A stretch of 64,000 nt of DNA from Chitinophagaceae bacterium. Lineage in GTDB: Bacteria; Bacteroidota; Bacteroidia; Chitinophagales; Chitinophagaceae. A model generated the notes under the pieces. The model was not told where the DNA came from and made no database searches. It saw only the letters and a program-made list of their open reading frames with translations. Below are positions 9,030 through 18,302 of this stretch, one piece after another. The first letter of the stretch is position 1, and every line of letters starts with the position of its first letter. The position numbers and the translations under genes were made by a program. Where the stretch lies: NCBI GenBank assembly GCA_019638615.1, contig JAHBTL010000009.1, positions 62,001 to 126,000 on the forward strand. Direction: 5' to 3'.

Positions 9030-10706
9030 TTAATTCTCTTCCAGCGCTGTTAATATCTCTTTTCTGGTTTTTCTGAAATTCCAGATGCTTGTATCATAGA
9101 GATCGAATTTATATACCATCACGTCAATGATCTTTTTTGCCAGCGTAGGATTTTTTGCTTCCAGCATTTTTAGCAATGTATAGTCATTGATACCATCGCG
9201 CATGGCTTCCAGCCGGATTGAGCTATATAATTTGTGATCGCCGGGATATACGATCCACGAATCGCCGGCCGGCAACAGGTTACCGGTAGGACTGTTGATG
9301 AAGGTGGTTTCCGCAAAAGGGTCGTCTGTCCACCAGTTGAAGCCCCAATGCAGATACCCGTCAATATCGTATTTATAATTGATCCAGTGCAGGAGCCTTG
9401 TTTTAATAAGCGGAAGGTCGATAAAACGATTGGCATAATTGCCCCTGGGCCACAAACAGGTATAGAACCAGACCTCATTGCCTGCCTTCTTGCGTTCCTG
9501 GTAAAAATCATAGTCTTTGTTCAGCAGGTCCAACTGCGGCACCCACAAGTCGAGTGTTTCTGCAAGATCTGTATTGTGGCATGCGTCAGCGATCCGGATA
9601 TCGGGCACAAGAGATTTAACATAGGTGGCAATGTCTATATACGATTGTCTGTTTTGCTCAATGGGCTCATCGGCAATATGCTGGTAATATGTATTCCACC
9701 AGCCTTTTTTCTTCAAATGTGGCACCAAAGCCCTGAAGAACTGCGCATAGAAGTTTTTGGCGCGCATATCCTGGATAGGCAGGCGCAAAAAGGTAGTGGT
9801 GTCCCGTCCCGGTTCCGGCACCAGCACTATATAATTGCTCGTCCAGTCTGTGGAGTGCCATCCGATCCACGCACCTTCCAGCATGGCAGACACACCGGCA
9901 TTTTTGAAGATCTCAACCGTCTTATCGAAGCGGGAAAAATCAAAGGTATATTGATCTCCCTTTTTTTGGTAGATGGCCAATTCCAATGGTGATGCCAGGG
10001 CAACATTCGACCCGTAAGCTGCCATTTTTTCGGCCAATACTTTCAGTAATTTCCAGTACAGCTCACTATAGAGTTCTACAGCCTTCCCATTGTTCATCAG
10101 CCGAAGCTCTTTCGCTTCGAATGTGTACCAGTTTGCTATCTTCAGCCTTTGTTTTTCCAGTTTAACATTGTGCACATGAATGAGAAACGACTTTTTAAGG
10201 ATTTCGTTACCGGTATTAATGCTGATATTGACCGGGTACGTGCCGGCTTTAGCCTGTTGGGGGATAGTAACTGAAATGTAGCAGGCTTGTGTCTGCCCGG
10301 ATTGAAGCCTGATCGGATGCCCATCCAGGATCGGATCGGCATAAAAGCCAGAATTGGAAACAAGTCTGTCGAATGCCTGCTGGCTGTATTCTCTTCCTGC
10401 GCGTACATAGCCAACAGGAGCATACGAGACAATCGCATCAGGTAACCCCGGTACTTCCACCGCTAACTTTACTTCATCTTTATTTTGCACACTTCGTAAT
10501 ACCAACTGTGTGCCGGCTACTTCTCCTTTGGCCACATCAATCTCTTTAAAGGTTTCAACCGGAATAAACGTTTCCGGGAAAACTTTTTCTAAAGGGTCTG
10601 TCAGGATGGCTGATACCTGCGCATACGCGAATGAAAAAGGAAGTTGTCCGATTAACAGCAACAAAAGAGTGCCGATGTTTCCTTTCATGATGTGTTTTAC
10701 TTTCAT
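9030..10706 (-). CDS. DUF4091 glycoside-hydrolase-like protein
   Basis: Exported protein of 558 residues with the layout of DUF4091 proteins: signal peptide (about 1-30, ending FAYAQ), an N-terminal beta-sandwich, then a TIM-barrel-like region with acidic loops (AWIGWHSTDW, HIADEPIEQNRQ, GYLHWGFNWWTDDPF) and the C-terminal DUF4091 signature YPG..LYSSIRLEAMRDGINDYTLLKML at 487-516. DUF4091 proteins are generally regarded as glycosidases of unresolved specificity; HIADEP is a plausible acid/base loop. A second in-frame ATG at 10688 (MKGN) is an alternative start. It sits downstream of SusC/SusD and is probably the main hydrolase of this locus. Confidence 0.86.
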   Translation of the reverse strand: MKVKHIMKGNIGTLLLLLIGQLPFSFAYAQVSAILTDPLEKVFPETFIPVETFKEIDVAKGEVAGTQLVLRSVQNKDEVKLAVEVPGLPDAIVSYAPVGYVRAGREYSQQAFDRLVSNSGFYADPILDGHPIRLQSGQTQACYISVTIPQQAKAGTYPVNISINTGNEILKKSFLIHVHNVKLEKQRLKIANWYTFEAKELRLMNNGKAVELYSELYWKLLKVLAEKMAAYGSNVALASPLELAIYQKKGDQYTFDFSRFDKTVEIFKNAGVSAMLEGAWIGWHSTDWTSNYIVLVPEPGRDTTTFLRLPIQDMRAKNFYAQFFRALVPHLKKKGWWNTYYQHIADEPIEQNRQSYIDIATYVKSLVPDIRIADACHNTDLAETLDLWVPQLDLLNKDYDFYQERKKAGNEVWFYTCLWPRGNYANRFIDLPLIKTRLLHWINYKYDIDGYLHWGFNWWTDDPFAETTFINSPTGNLLPAGDSWIVYPGDHKLYSSIRLEAMRDGINDYTLLKMLEAKNPTLAKKIIDVMVYKFDLYDTSIWNFRKTRKEILTALEEN

Positions 10707-10733
10707 TATATTTTATATTTATTATTTCCTTTG

Positions 10734-10888
10734 CTACTTTAAAAGATTATCTAAAAAACCTAAAGATTTCGCATAATTTTTCGGTGTAAAGAATTGACCT
10801 GTACCATGACCTGCGCCTTCAAGTTAAAAGCGATTAGGATTGCTAAAAAGGCAACAGTTCCGGTCTCAATAATGTGTGCGATCTTCAT
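10734..10888 (-). pseudogene. Internally deleted esterase relic
   Basis: Reading minus, 10823-10737 encodes LEGAGHGTGQFFTPKNYAK followed by SLGFLDNLLK and a TAG. This matches the C-terminus of the intact esterase at 45430 (LMEGTGHGTEQFFTEENYTK, then TFDFLDKVFK), including the catalytic-histidine GHGT motif. Just upstream, in another frame, the ATG at 10888 opens a signal-peptide-like MKIAHIIETGTVAFLAILIA ending FNLKAQ. The simplest reading is one esterase gene that lost its middle. The remaining 10889-11131 shows nothing recognisable. Confidence 0.75.
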
Positions 10889-11131
10889 TATCCATTTTTA
10901 ATTTTAGAATGACATCCGGGAATTCCAATACAAAGTATCAGGTATCAGCCTCGTCCGGAGCCTGATCATGCAACCTGGTTAACCCACTCAACCAATAGAT
11001 GGTCTGCATTATCTACAGATCTCCGGATATAGGAGGATGGGGATCGCATTCCAGGCGCGCAGCACGGAAGAATAGCGAAAACCTGAAATGCGCCACGGAT
11101 CTCGTTTTAAAACCAGGATATGTAGTTAATA

Positions 11132-12811
11132 TTAATAGCCTTTTTTCTCCTGCGCATCTTTTAACAGTTCATTATTATCAATAGCAGATTGAGGATACGG
11201 CAGTTTAACAAACTTTGACTGCCACACTCTTGTTTGAGCAACCTCATTCGAAATTGATATTTCTGTTTTCATAACATCTTCCGCAATATTCCAACGCCTG
11301 ATATCAAAATAACGCTGTCCCTCACCGGCAAGCTCTATTCTTCTTTCATTTCGTATTAAATCTCTCAGTTTTTCTTTGGTATTATAAGTAGCCTGATCAA
11401 CAGAAGGCATCCCGGCCCTGTCTCTTATTTCGTTTAACGCGTTGTAAATACTTACATCCGGCCCGTCGGCTTCATTTTTTGCCTCAGCATAAGTAAGCAA
11501 TACTTCGGCATACCTGAAGAGCGGAAAACTCTGCCCCCCGACAAACTCAGGGAATTCATTGTACGCCGGATCTACCAATTTCCTCATATCATAACCGCTC
11601 GGAGAATTATCACCGCCACCGCTTTGCCAGCTATGTACATAGCTGGCGTTATACTCTTTCCAAAAATTTCCCGGGAAAAATATGGAAGCATATAATCTTG
11701 GATCCCTGTTTTTAAACTCGTTATAATAGGCGGGTTTGGGGTTATTGGGAAAGTCAAAATTTTCAGCTCTCGTTGCGGCGTTAAGTACCGGCGTCTTTGA
11801 ACCATCCCACATCCAGTAAGCATCAACCAACGACTGAGTGGGTGCAAGTGAACTCCAGCCTCCCAGGGCAGGGGGTAAACAAAGGGTATTCATGCCATTC
11901 GTTTTCTCCTGGGAATATTGATAATTGGCAATAGCCTGGTATTGGGTTACCCAGATCAACTCGGGGTTGGCCGACTCTACAGCTTTATAATACATTTTCT
12001 GATAGCTACGCAAACCTTTGTAAAACCGCTCTCTCGCTGCGTTATCTGCAAAGGTTACAAATGTGCTGTAATCGTCATCATAATCGCCGGCGCTTAATGA
12101 ACTTACTTTAAAGAGAGAATAATTCATATTCATGATGGTTTGCGCGGTAGCAGCGGCTTCTGTCCATTTATTGTAATATAATTGCACCCTTGCTTTAAGC
12201 GCTAAAGCGGCGCCTTTTGAAACCCGGGATATATCTGCAGCTATTTCCGGCAGATCCGGAATGGCAAGATCTAACTCTGCTACTATAAAATTAGTAATAA
12301 CTTCTTCCTTTTCGGGAGCCAGATTTATTGCAGCTTTATCAGTTGACGTAACCAATGGAACATCGCCAAACATCCCGGTCAACAAAAAATAATTAAAGGC
12401 CCGCAGGAACCTTGCTTCTGCTTTGTGCTGCTTTTTTAAAGCATCGCCCATTGAAACATTATCAATGTTCTCAATTAATGTGTTGAACCGATTAATATAT
12501 TGATAGTTATAATCGCCAAAAATACCGTTGACCAATTCCGCATTGATTGCCCCCATAGAAATGTTGGTTGCACTGCTTTCCCAGGGGTACTGGCAAATTA
12601 TATTATCACTGGCCCCATCGAAATACCAATAATCATAAGCAAAGTATTGCGAGGCATGATAACAACCCATTAATGCTAAATCCGCATCACTCTGGCTTTT
12701 CCAAAACGTGGGAACCGATACTTTGTCTAAAGGATATTGGTCAAGATTTTTGGCACATCCTCCTAACAGGGATACGCTCAGTAACAAGCATACATATCTG
12801 ATATATTTCAT
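11132..12811 (-). CDS. SusD/RagB-family nutrient-binding outer-membrane lipoprotein
   Basis: Surface glycan-binding partner of SusC, 559 residues. Lipobox SLLGGC puts the lipidated cysteine at residue 19. The N-terminal SusD-like region has LDQYPLDKVSVPTFWKSQSD and the TPR-like helices (HKAEARFLRAFNYFLLTGMFGDVPLV); the C-terminal SusD signature is FRYAEVLLTYAEAKNEADG followed by YNALNEIRDRAGMP and RNERRIELAGEGQRYFDIRRW. The start lies 13 bp after the stop of the SusC gene at 12825, so the two are co-transcribed and form one complex. Confidence 0.95.
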   Translation of the reverse strand: MKYIRYVCLLLSVSLLGGCAKNLDQYPLDKVSVPTFWKSQSDADLALMGCYHASQYFAYDYWYFDGASDNIICQYPWESSATNISMGAINAELVNGIFGDYNYQYINRFNTLIENIDNVSMGDALKKQHKAEARFLRAFNYFLLTGMFGDVPLVTSTDKAAINLAPEKEEVITNFIVAELDLAIPDLPEIAADISRVSKGAALALKARVQLYYNKWTEAAATAQTIMNMNYSLFKVSSLSAGDYDDDYSTFVTFADNAARERFYKGLRSYQKMYYKAVESANPELIWVTQYQAIANYQYSQEKTNGMNTLCLPPALGGWSSLAPTQSLVDAYWMWDGSKTPVLNAATRAENFDFPNNPKPAYYNEFKNRDPRLYASIFFPGNFWKEYNASYVHSWQSGGGDNSPSGYDMRKLVDPAYNEFPEFVGGQSFPLFRYAEVLLTYAEAKNEADGPDVSIYNALNEIRDRAGMPSVDQATYNTKEKLRDLIRNERRIELAGEGQRYFDIRRWNIAEDVMKTEISISNEVAQTRVWQSKFVKLPYPQSAIDNNELLKDAQEKKGY

Positions 12812-12824
12812 TTCAATTATATTT

Positions 12825-15800
12825 TTAGAATTTTAGATTCAGACCACCGGAAATTGTTTTTATGCCGGGATAGAAATCGCCTCTTGAGCTGGGCGATTCC
12901 GGATCAAAATCTTTCATTCTTTTGTCTCCCCGGATGGTAAATAAATTATTGGACGATAAATAAATGCGCAAGCCTTTAATGTGAAGCTTTTCAATCAGGT
13001 GTTCCGGAAACGAGTATCCTATTGTTATGGTTTTTACTCTGAAATAATCTGCATTGAATAGCCAGAAGTCAGACACCGCAAGGTTTTGAGTATTATTAGC
13101 ACTAACTAAGACTCTGGGATATACTGCGTGTGGATCAGGGTTTTGAATGGTCCAACGTCCTTTTACATATTCTTTTACTCCTCCGCTATTAAAGAAAGCC
13201 TGTGATGCTTCCATTTCTAAATACACTTTAACATTGCTTACTCCCTGGCCAAAAGCTGATACATCAAAGTTCCGATAGCTTAAATTTATTCCTACTCCAT
13301 ATGTTGTATAAGGTACATCGTTTCCCACAGTGGTTCTGTCTAAAGCATTTACCACTTCATCCGGCACTCCTTTAGGTCCGCTCACGTCTGCGTATTTAAT
13401 ATCGCCGGGACCTGGTGCACCAATAGCGGATTGATCGGGCGAATTGGTAATATCTTCAGCGTTGGCAAATAATCCCAGGGATCTGTACATATAAAAATCG
13501 CCTACAGAACCGCCTACCTTGTATATGAATTTACCGTCTGGTTTATTGTCCAGTCCGCCCATATCCAAAATTTTATTTCGGATCGTGCTGAAGTTACCTG
13601 TTACAGTATAGCTAAGCCTGCCTATCTTATCGCTATAGTTCAATTGCGTTTCTATGCCCTTATTTGATATTTTCCCCACATTAACAAAAGGGGATGAAGT
13701 GTACCCTAATTCAACAGGGTTGGGTAACTGCAATAAAGCATCATATGTTAACTTGCCAAAAATGTCTATCTGCCCATATATTTTATTTTTGAAAAACGAG
13801 AAGTCAAGTCCCAGATTCTTTGTATCCACTTTTTCCCAGGTTAAAGTAGGATTAGGTGGCTGGCCGGGCCATATTCCTGTAACAAATACCCCGCCTATAG
13901 TAGCGGCAATACCTGTGGTCATAGCATCTAAATAATCGTAATAGCCAATATTGCTTATATCGCCTGTTCTGCCCCAGGATGCTCTGATCTTTAAAGTATT
14001 GATCCAATCGGCATTTTTTAAAAACCCTTCCTCAGATGCTACCCAGCTTAAGCCTACGGAAGGGAAATAACCCCAACGATGCCCTGGAGCGAACTGAGAA
14101 GACGCGTCGGCTCTGAATGATGCTTCTAATAAATATTTATCTTGGTAGGAATAATTCAAACGCGCAAAATCCGACAAAAATACCCTGCGCAATTTATTAC
14201 CTCCGTTTGTTAAATCCGGGTTTACACTACCCCCTCCAATCACCCCCACGCTATTTGACGGGAAATCTGTACGATACCCACGCAATGAATTACTCCTGTT
14301 ATCTTCATAGGATGCTCCCACCATTAGTTTAGCAAAATGATCACCCACTCGTTTCTCATAGGAGCCATATAGTTGTGACATCAAAAGAGAGGTATTCAGC
14401 CAGTTTTCATCAAGGCTGTTTTGTTGGGCTGAACTGACAATCGGCTCTTTTGTAAAAAAATTAATAACGGGATCCATGCGATTTTTGAACAGTTGATTTT
14501 CCCCATTTGCAAAATTGTAGGTGAGGGATCCGTTAAATTCCAATCCGGGTATGGGCTGCAATACTCCTTTAAGTGTACCATAAAACCTGTTGGTCATATC
14601 TTTTGACCATCCGCCTTCTTCCAGTTGCCTTATTGGGTTCCCGGCGGCATGTGTAGTGTTGATAGCTCCGCTTGTAATTGAGCCCCAGGCGCCATCGCTT
14701 TGCCTGATAACGGTTAAAGGTAATTTTCTATTTAGTTCCTGCCAGTTGAGGCTGCCACCATCGCTTTGTATTTCATCTCTTACCAGAGAAATGTTGGTTC
14801 CCACTTTAAATATCCTACTGACGCGGGTTTCCGTATTCGCTCTTAAAGAGTAGCGGTCAAGCCTTTTTCCGGGCAGCAGGGATCCCTGTTTCATATACCC
14901 GCCCGATAAAAAATACTTTGTTTTGCCGCCTCCCGAAACACTGAGCTCAGCCTGGTACAATGGTGCACTATGCCTTAATGTTTTCTTATACCAATTATTG
15001 TCAGGATACAGGTCAGGGTCTGATCCATTCTGAATTAATCTTAATTGTTCGTCGGTAAAAGGATGAGACTGGCCTGCATTGACAGCAGCTTCATTCCTTA
15101 AAATTGCATAATCATAAGAACCTACATACCTGGGTATTAACAAAGCTTTTTGAGAGCCGTAAGAAACATCGAAATCTATGACCATTTTTTCCCCTTGTCC
15201 TGTTTTGGTCGTTACCAAAACCACTCCGTAAGCTGCTCTTGATCCATATATAGCTGCAGCTGCATCTTTAAATACTGAAATACTTGCAACATCATTAGGC
15301 CTTATCCTCGCAAAATCCGAGGCGCTGACGGGTACCCCGTCTACAATATATAAGGGAGAAGATGTTCCAAAATTGCCCCTTCCTCTAATGTTGATACTAC
15401 CGATATCATTTCCCACGTCCCCGGGTCTTGCAATAACAGCCATGCCAGGTACCATGCCCTGTAAGGTATTGGTTAAAGAGCTAGACGGCCGGTTCACAAT
15501 TTTTTTTGTATCTATTGTTGATATTGCCCCGGTAAGATTGGCTCTTTTTTGTGTTCCATATCCTACCACTACTACCTCTTCATTTTGTGTAGCAGCAATT
15601 TTAAGAATGATGGTAAGAGATGACTCAGATCCAATTACTATTTCCTCTGCTGTATACCCTATTGCAGATATTTTCAATGTATCCCCTTCAACAGCTTCAA
15701 TCAAAAAAACGCCCTGCACATCAGAAATTACTCCCCTCGCTGTACCTTTTATATTTACAGAAGCGCCGGATATTGGCTCTCCGAACTCATTTTGTACAGC

Positions 15801-16208
15801 TCCCTTTATCTGCTTATAGTTTTTCGATGTAGTATAGGGTTCATCAGATACGGATATTATCACCTTATTATTTCTTACAATTTTCCATTTTAAGTTAATT
15901 CCATTAAAAAGTTGAGACAATGTTTGATTAATACCCGCGTTAACGACGTTAATGGAAAATTTTTCCTGCAATGGAATATCATCACTGCTGTAATAAAAAT
16001 GATATCCCGCCTGCTTCTCTATTTGTGTAAAAATCTCCTGAATGCTTATTTTATCAGCCTTCAAATTGATAACACCCTGCGCATAGTTATTAATAGCAGA
16101 TACTTGTAATGAAAGCAGTAGTAATGCGATCGATAGTTTCATAATCAGTAGAGGTTTCCGCAGGTACACATAAGGTCCTGCAGGAAAAATGCTAACGCTT
16201 TTTCCCAT
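12825..16208 (-). CDS. SusC/RagA TonB-dependent receptor with STN signalling domain
   Basis: Outer-membrane receptor of about 1127 residues. After a signal peptide (MKLSIALLLLSLQVSA) comes an STN domain (LKADKISIQEIFTQIEKQAGYHF to KVIISVS), the part that talks to FecR-type anti-sigma factors, then a carboxypeptidase-D-like domain, the EEVVVVGYGTQKRANLTGAIS plug signature and a complete barrel ending in GLNLKF. The ATG at 16208 is preferred; the frame also opens at a TTG at 16238, and those ten codons lie inside a duplicated leader. The presence of STN fits control by the sigma gene at 16472 and FecR at 17242. SusD follows after 13 bp. Confidence 0.94.
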   Translation of the reverse strand: MGKSVSIFPAGPYVYLRKPLLIMKLSIALLLLSLQVSAINNYAQGVINLKADKISIQEIFTQIEKQAGYHFYYSSDDIPLQEKFSINVVNAGINQTLSQLFNGINLKWKIVRNNKVIISVSDEPYTTSKNYKQIKGAVQNEFGEPISGASVNIKGTARGVISDVQGVFLIEAVEGDTLKISAIGYTAEEIVIGSESSLTIILKIAATQNEEVVVVGYGTQKRANLTGAISTIDTKKIVNRPSSSLTNTLQGMVPGMAVIARPGDVGNDIGSINIRGRGNFGTSSPLYIVDGVPVSASDFARIRPNDVASISVFKDAAAAIYGSRAAYGVVLVTTKTGQGEKMVIDFDVSYGSQKALLIPRYVGSYDYAILRNEAAVNAGQSHPFTDEQLRLIQNGSDPDLYPDNNWYKKTLRHSAPLYQAELSVSGGGKTKYFLSGGYMKQGSLLPGKRLDRYSLRANTETRVSRIFKVGTNISLVRDEIQSDGGSLNWQELNRKLPLTVIRQSDGAWGSITSGAINTTHAAGNPIRQLEEGGWSKDMTNRFYGTLKGVLQPIPGLEFNGSLTYNFANGENQLFKNRMDPVINFFTKEPIVSSAQQNSLDENWLNTSLLMSQLYGSYEKRVGDHFAKLMVGASYEDNRSNSLRGYRTDFPSNSVGVIGGGSVNPDLTNGGNKLRRVFLSDFARLNYSYQDKYLLEASFRADASSQFAPGHRWGYFPSVGLSWVASEEGFLKNADWINTLKIRASWGRTGDISNIGYYDYLDAMTTGIAATIGGVFVTGIWPGQPPNPTLTWEKVDTKNLGLDFSFFKNKIYGQIDIFGKLTYDALLQLPNPVELGYTSSPFVNVGKISNKGIETQLNYSDKIGRLSYTVTGNFSTIRNKILDMGGLDNKPDGKFIYKVGGSVGDFYMYRSLGLFANAEDITNSPDQSAIGAPGPGDIKYADVSGPKGVPDEVVNALDRTTVGNDVPYTTYGVGINLSYRNFDVSAFGQGVSNVKVYLEMEASQAFFNSGGVKEYVKGRWTIQNPDPHAVYPRVLVSANNTQNLAVSDFWLFNADYFRVKTITIGYSFPEHLIEKLHIKGLRIYLSSNNLFTIRGDKRMKDFDPESPSSRGDFYPGIKTISGGLNLKF

Positions 16209-16365
16209 AAATATGCAAGGTTTTAAGCAAGTGATCAAATGAGTTTAGAAATGATTATATGGAGTATGTGTCCGCATTCTCCATTTTAGTGAATAGGGTT
16301 TTAAGTCATCGGAAAATATTTAATCGTTAATAGATAATACAGCTTTTCTTCTTGTATTTTAATAT
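16179..16365 (-). repeat. Duplicated FecR-end/SusC-start junction, copy 1
   Basis: This stretch matches 17095-17280 along nearly its whole length: end of a FecR gene, a hairpin (16259-16284, 9 of 10 pairs, loop TGTCCG), the conserved leader (GTTTTAAGCAAGTGATCAAA on plus) and the first codons of SusC. Copy 1 leads into the intact SusC gene. Confidence 0.8.
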
Positions 16366-16377
16366 TTAATCTGCAAA
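16327..16377 (-). pseudogene. Relic of the 3' end of a FecR gene
   Basis: Minus-strand reading ends KYKKKSCIIY-stop, aligned with the end of the intact FecR (KYKYEEKNYIIY-stop), with the same downstream hairpin. Farther upstream the similarity fades before the sigma stop codon at 16472. It marks a deleted second FecR gene between sigma and SusC. Confidence 0.6.
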
Positions 16378-16471
16378 GCTGGTGCTTGTTAACAGAGCAA
16401 CGTTTTTTATCATCTTCTCATTTATTAATGACGCCCAAAAAAGGATTTACCGTGAAAAGGATTTTTCCGGA

Positions 16472-17029
16472 TCAGGAAAGATAAACCCTCAGGACTTCAC
16501 GCAATTTCTTAAACGCAATGCGCATATGTGTTTCAACTGTATTAAGCGAGATATCCAAAATTTCAGCCGTCTGCTTATAGGTAAAACCATGTTCCCTGAT
16601 AAGCCTGAACACCAGTTTACATTGAACGGGCAGCTTCTCAATAGCCTGCTGAATGCTTTTATCAAGTTCAACAGCGGCATATTGTTCTTCTGGAAAAACA
16701 GGGCTGTATCCGGAAACGTTCTCTTCATTTATTTCTTCAGTTGAAATATTCCGGCTTCTCTTTCTCAGTACATCGTAAGCCCTGTTTTGGGCAGACTTAT
16801 AAAGATATAAAGTAAGGTTTTCAATATAATTAATTTGATTGCCCATTGTCCATACTTTCAATAATACATCAGATACCACCTCTTCAGCGTCTTCCTTATC
16901 ATGTAAAATATGGGAACAAAAATTTAATAATAAAGGGTAGTAATGGAAAAATATCTTCCTGTAAGACTCTTCATCCTGTAAGTAAGCAAACCTGTTTTGC
17001 AAAAATAATATTTCATTATTGGTACTCAA
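16472..17029 (-). CDS. RNA polymerase ECF sigma-70 factor
   Basis: Extracytoplasmic-function sigma factor of 185 residues. Region 2 (about 22-95) contains YRKIFFHYYPLLLNFCSHIL and DKEDAEEVVSDVLLKVW; region 4 (about 120-180) contains IEKLPVQCKLVFRLIREHGF and the helix-turn-helix YKQTAEILDISLNTVETHM. A TAA lies six codons upstream in frame and no ATG precedes the conserved core, so the TTG at 17029 is taken as the start. It lies between FecR and SusC, an unusual order: normally sigma precedes FecR. It should direct transcription of the SusCD locus when released by FecR. Confidence 0.92.
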   Translation of the reverse strand: MSTNNEILFLQNRFAYLQDEESYRKIFFHYYPLLLNFCSHILHDKEDAEEVVSDVLLKVWTMGNQINYIENLTLYLYKSAQNRAYDVLRKRSRNISTEEINEENVSGYSPVFPEEQYAAVELDKSIQQAIEKLPVQCKLVFRLIREHGFTYKQTAEILDISLNTVETHMRIAFKKLREVLRVYLS

Positions 17030-17094
17030 GGCAAGAACATGTGCAAATTATAAAATGAAGCAGGTTTAGATAAATTTGTACAAACGATTGTATA

Positions 17095-17280
17095 TGTAGG
17101 AAAAATACTGGTGGTTTTTCCATACATTTGTGAGGTTTTAAGCAAGTGATCAAACAAGTTTAAAACCCCTTAATGGAGAATGTGTCCGCATTCTCCATTT
17201 TTTGTAAATGATATTTTAAGTCATCGGCGAATATTTCATTATTAATAAATAATATAGTTTTTCTCTTCGTATTTATATTT
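17095..17280 (-). repeat. Duplicated FecR-end/SusC-start junction, copy 2 (SusC 5' relic)
   Basis: The counterpart of 16179-16365. It contains the real end of FecR (stop at 17242), a perfect 11-bp stem (17172-17199, AATGGAGAATG/CATTCTCCATT, loop TGTCCG), the conserved leader and an ATG at 17123 equivalent to the SusC start. Homology ends about ten codons into SusC (ATGGAAAAACC, then frame lost). Nothing of the SusC body remains; the sigma gene begins 65 bp later. Confidence 0.8.
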
Positions 17281-18291
17281 AAAAGGTTTTACCATTTGCA
17301 GTATATCCAATATCGTATTTACTTCCGTATCATCAAAAACCCCTGTATATTTATAGGTCTTTAATTTGGGATTTTTAATACTTATAGTCACTCCATACCT
17401 GTTTTCTAACTGGGACGCAATATCAGAAAGGGGCTTATCTATAAATGCTATCTTTCCCTCCACCCATGAAGTTTCCACTATAACACTATCAGCAACGCCG
17501 ATGTTTGTTAACTGAACAGCATTCTTCATCGGCGGTCCCGGATCATCTGTTTTTAAAGTTCCTTTATCAATGATGATTTTCTCTGTCGGTTTTAGGTGTA
17601 TGATTTTGGTATCATCTTTTAGCAATTTTACTTCTATGCTGCCCTTTAGCAGGGCCGCCTCCATCTGAGGCTCATTGACATAATCGCGAACATTAAATAC
17701 TGTCCCCAGTACTTTAATGCTTGCTTCTGACGTATGCACAACAAACGGAAGCTTCTCATTGTGCGTTACATCAAAATACGCCTCTCCGGTTAACCATATG
17801 TCCCTGTTCGTCCTTCCAAAAGATTTATCATACCTTAAATTACTCTTAGAGTTCAGGTAAACAACGCTGCCGTCAGGCAAGGTCATTTTTGATTTGGAGC
17901 CTGCATCTGTAGCGGCAGTAGTTTCTACAACATTTTTTTCTAATGTGTTCCTGCCTATTAAAGACCAGATAAATGCAATAGCCAATACCGCAGCCGCGGC
18001 AAAGGATAATTTTACAAAAAGCTTACGGGCATGTCCCCTGACAGTAATTTTAGCCTGGCTTATACTTTTTGCGTGGTCGGCCATTTTTATAGAATGAGCC
18101 AGGTATGCTCCCTGCAACTCTTCCTCATCACATTTTATGTCAGTTCTTTTAAAAACCCAATCGTGCAGAAATTGTAATTCATTATTTTCGGTTAACAGCC
18201 GGCGCAATTCTATCAACTCGTCCTTATCGGCCTCTCCCGAGAGCTTGCGGCCAAGCAGATCATAAAATCTTTTTTCTGAATAAGTGTTCAT
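17242..18291 (-). CDS. FecR-family anti-sigma factor
   Basis: Inner-membrane anti-sigma factor of 349 residues. A cytoplasmic N-terminal region (1-88) is followed by one membrane segment (about 92-112), the FecR domain (about 125-220: KMTLPDGSVVYLNSKSNLRY, REVWLTGEAYFDV-type DIWLTGEAYFDVTHNEKLPF, FVVHTSEASIKVLGTVFNV) and a C-terminal DUF4974 domain (about 278-349) that contacts the STN domain of SusC. It lies upstream of the sigma gene, with a 212-bp gap holding a SusC relic. It should couple substrate binding by the SusC at 12825 to sigma release. Confidence 0.94.
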   Translation of the reverse strand: MNTYSEKRFYDLLGRKLSGEADKDELIELRRLLTENNELQFLHDWVFKRTDIKCDEEELQGAYLAHSIKMADHAKSISQAKITVRGHARKLFVKLSFAAAAVLAIAFIWSLIGRNTLEKNVVETTAATDAGSKSKMTLPDGSVVYLNSKSNLRYDKSFGRTNRDIWLTGEAYFDVTHNEKLPFVVHTSEASIKVLGTVFNVRDYVNEPQMEAALLKGSIEVKLLKDDTKIIHLKPTEKIIIDKGTLKTDDPGPPMKNAVQLTNIGVADSVIVETSWVEGKIAFIDKPLSDIASQLENRYGVTISIKNPKLKTYKYTGVFDDTEVNTILDILQMVKPFKYKYEEKNYIIY

Positions 18292-18302
18292 ATACCTTCT
18301 TA

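Noticed and set aside
9234-9992. 252-codon frame antisense to the DUF4091 gene
   Set aside because: Long, but it mirrors the codon structure of a clear enzyme gene on the other strand and shows no domain of its own.
16208-16238. TTG at 16238 as the SusC start
   Set aside because: These ten codons are part of a leader that is conserved in a non-coding copy at 17.1 kb, and an ATG lies at 16208; the TTG cannot be excluded.
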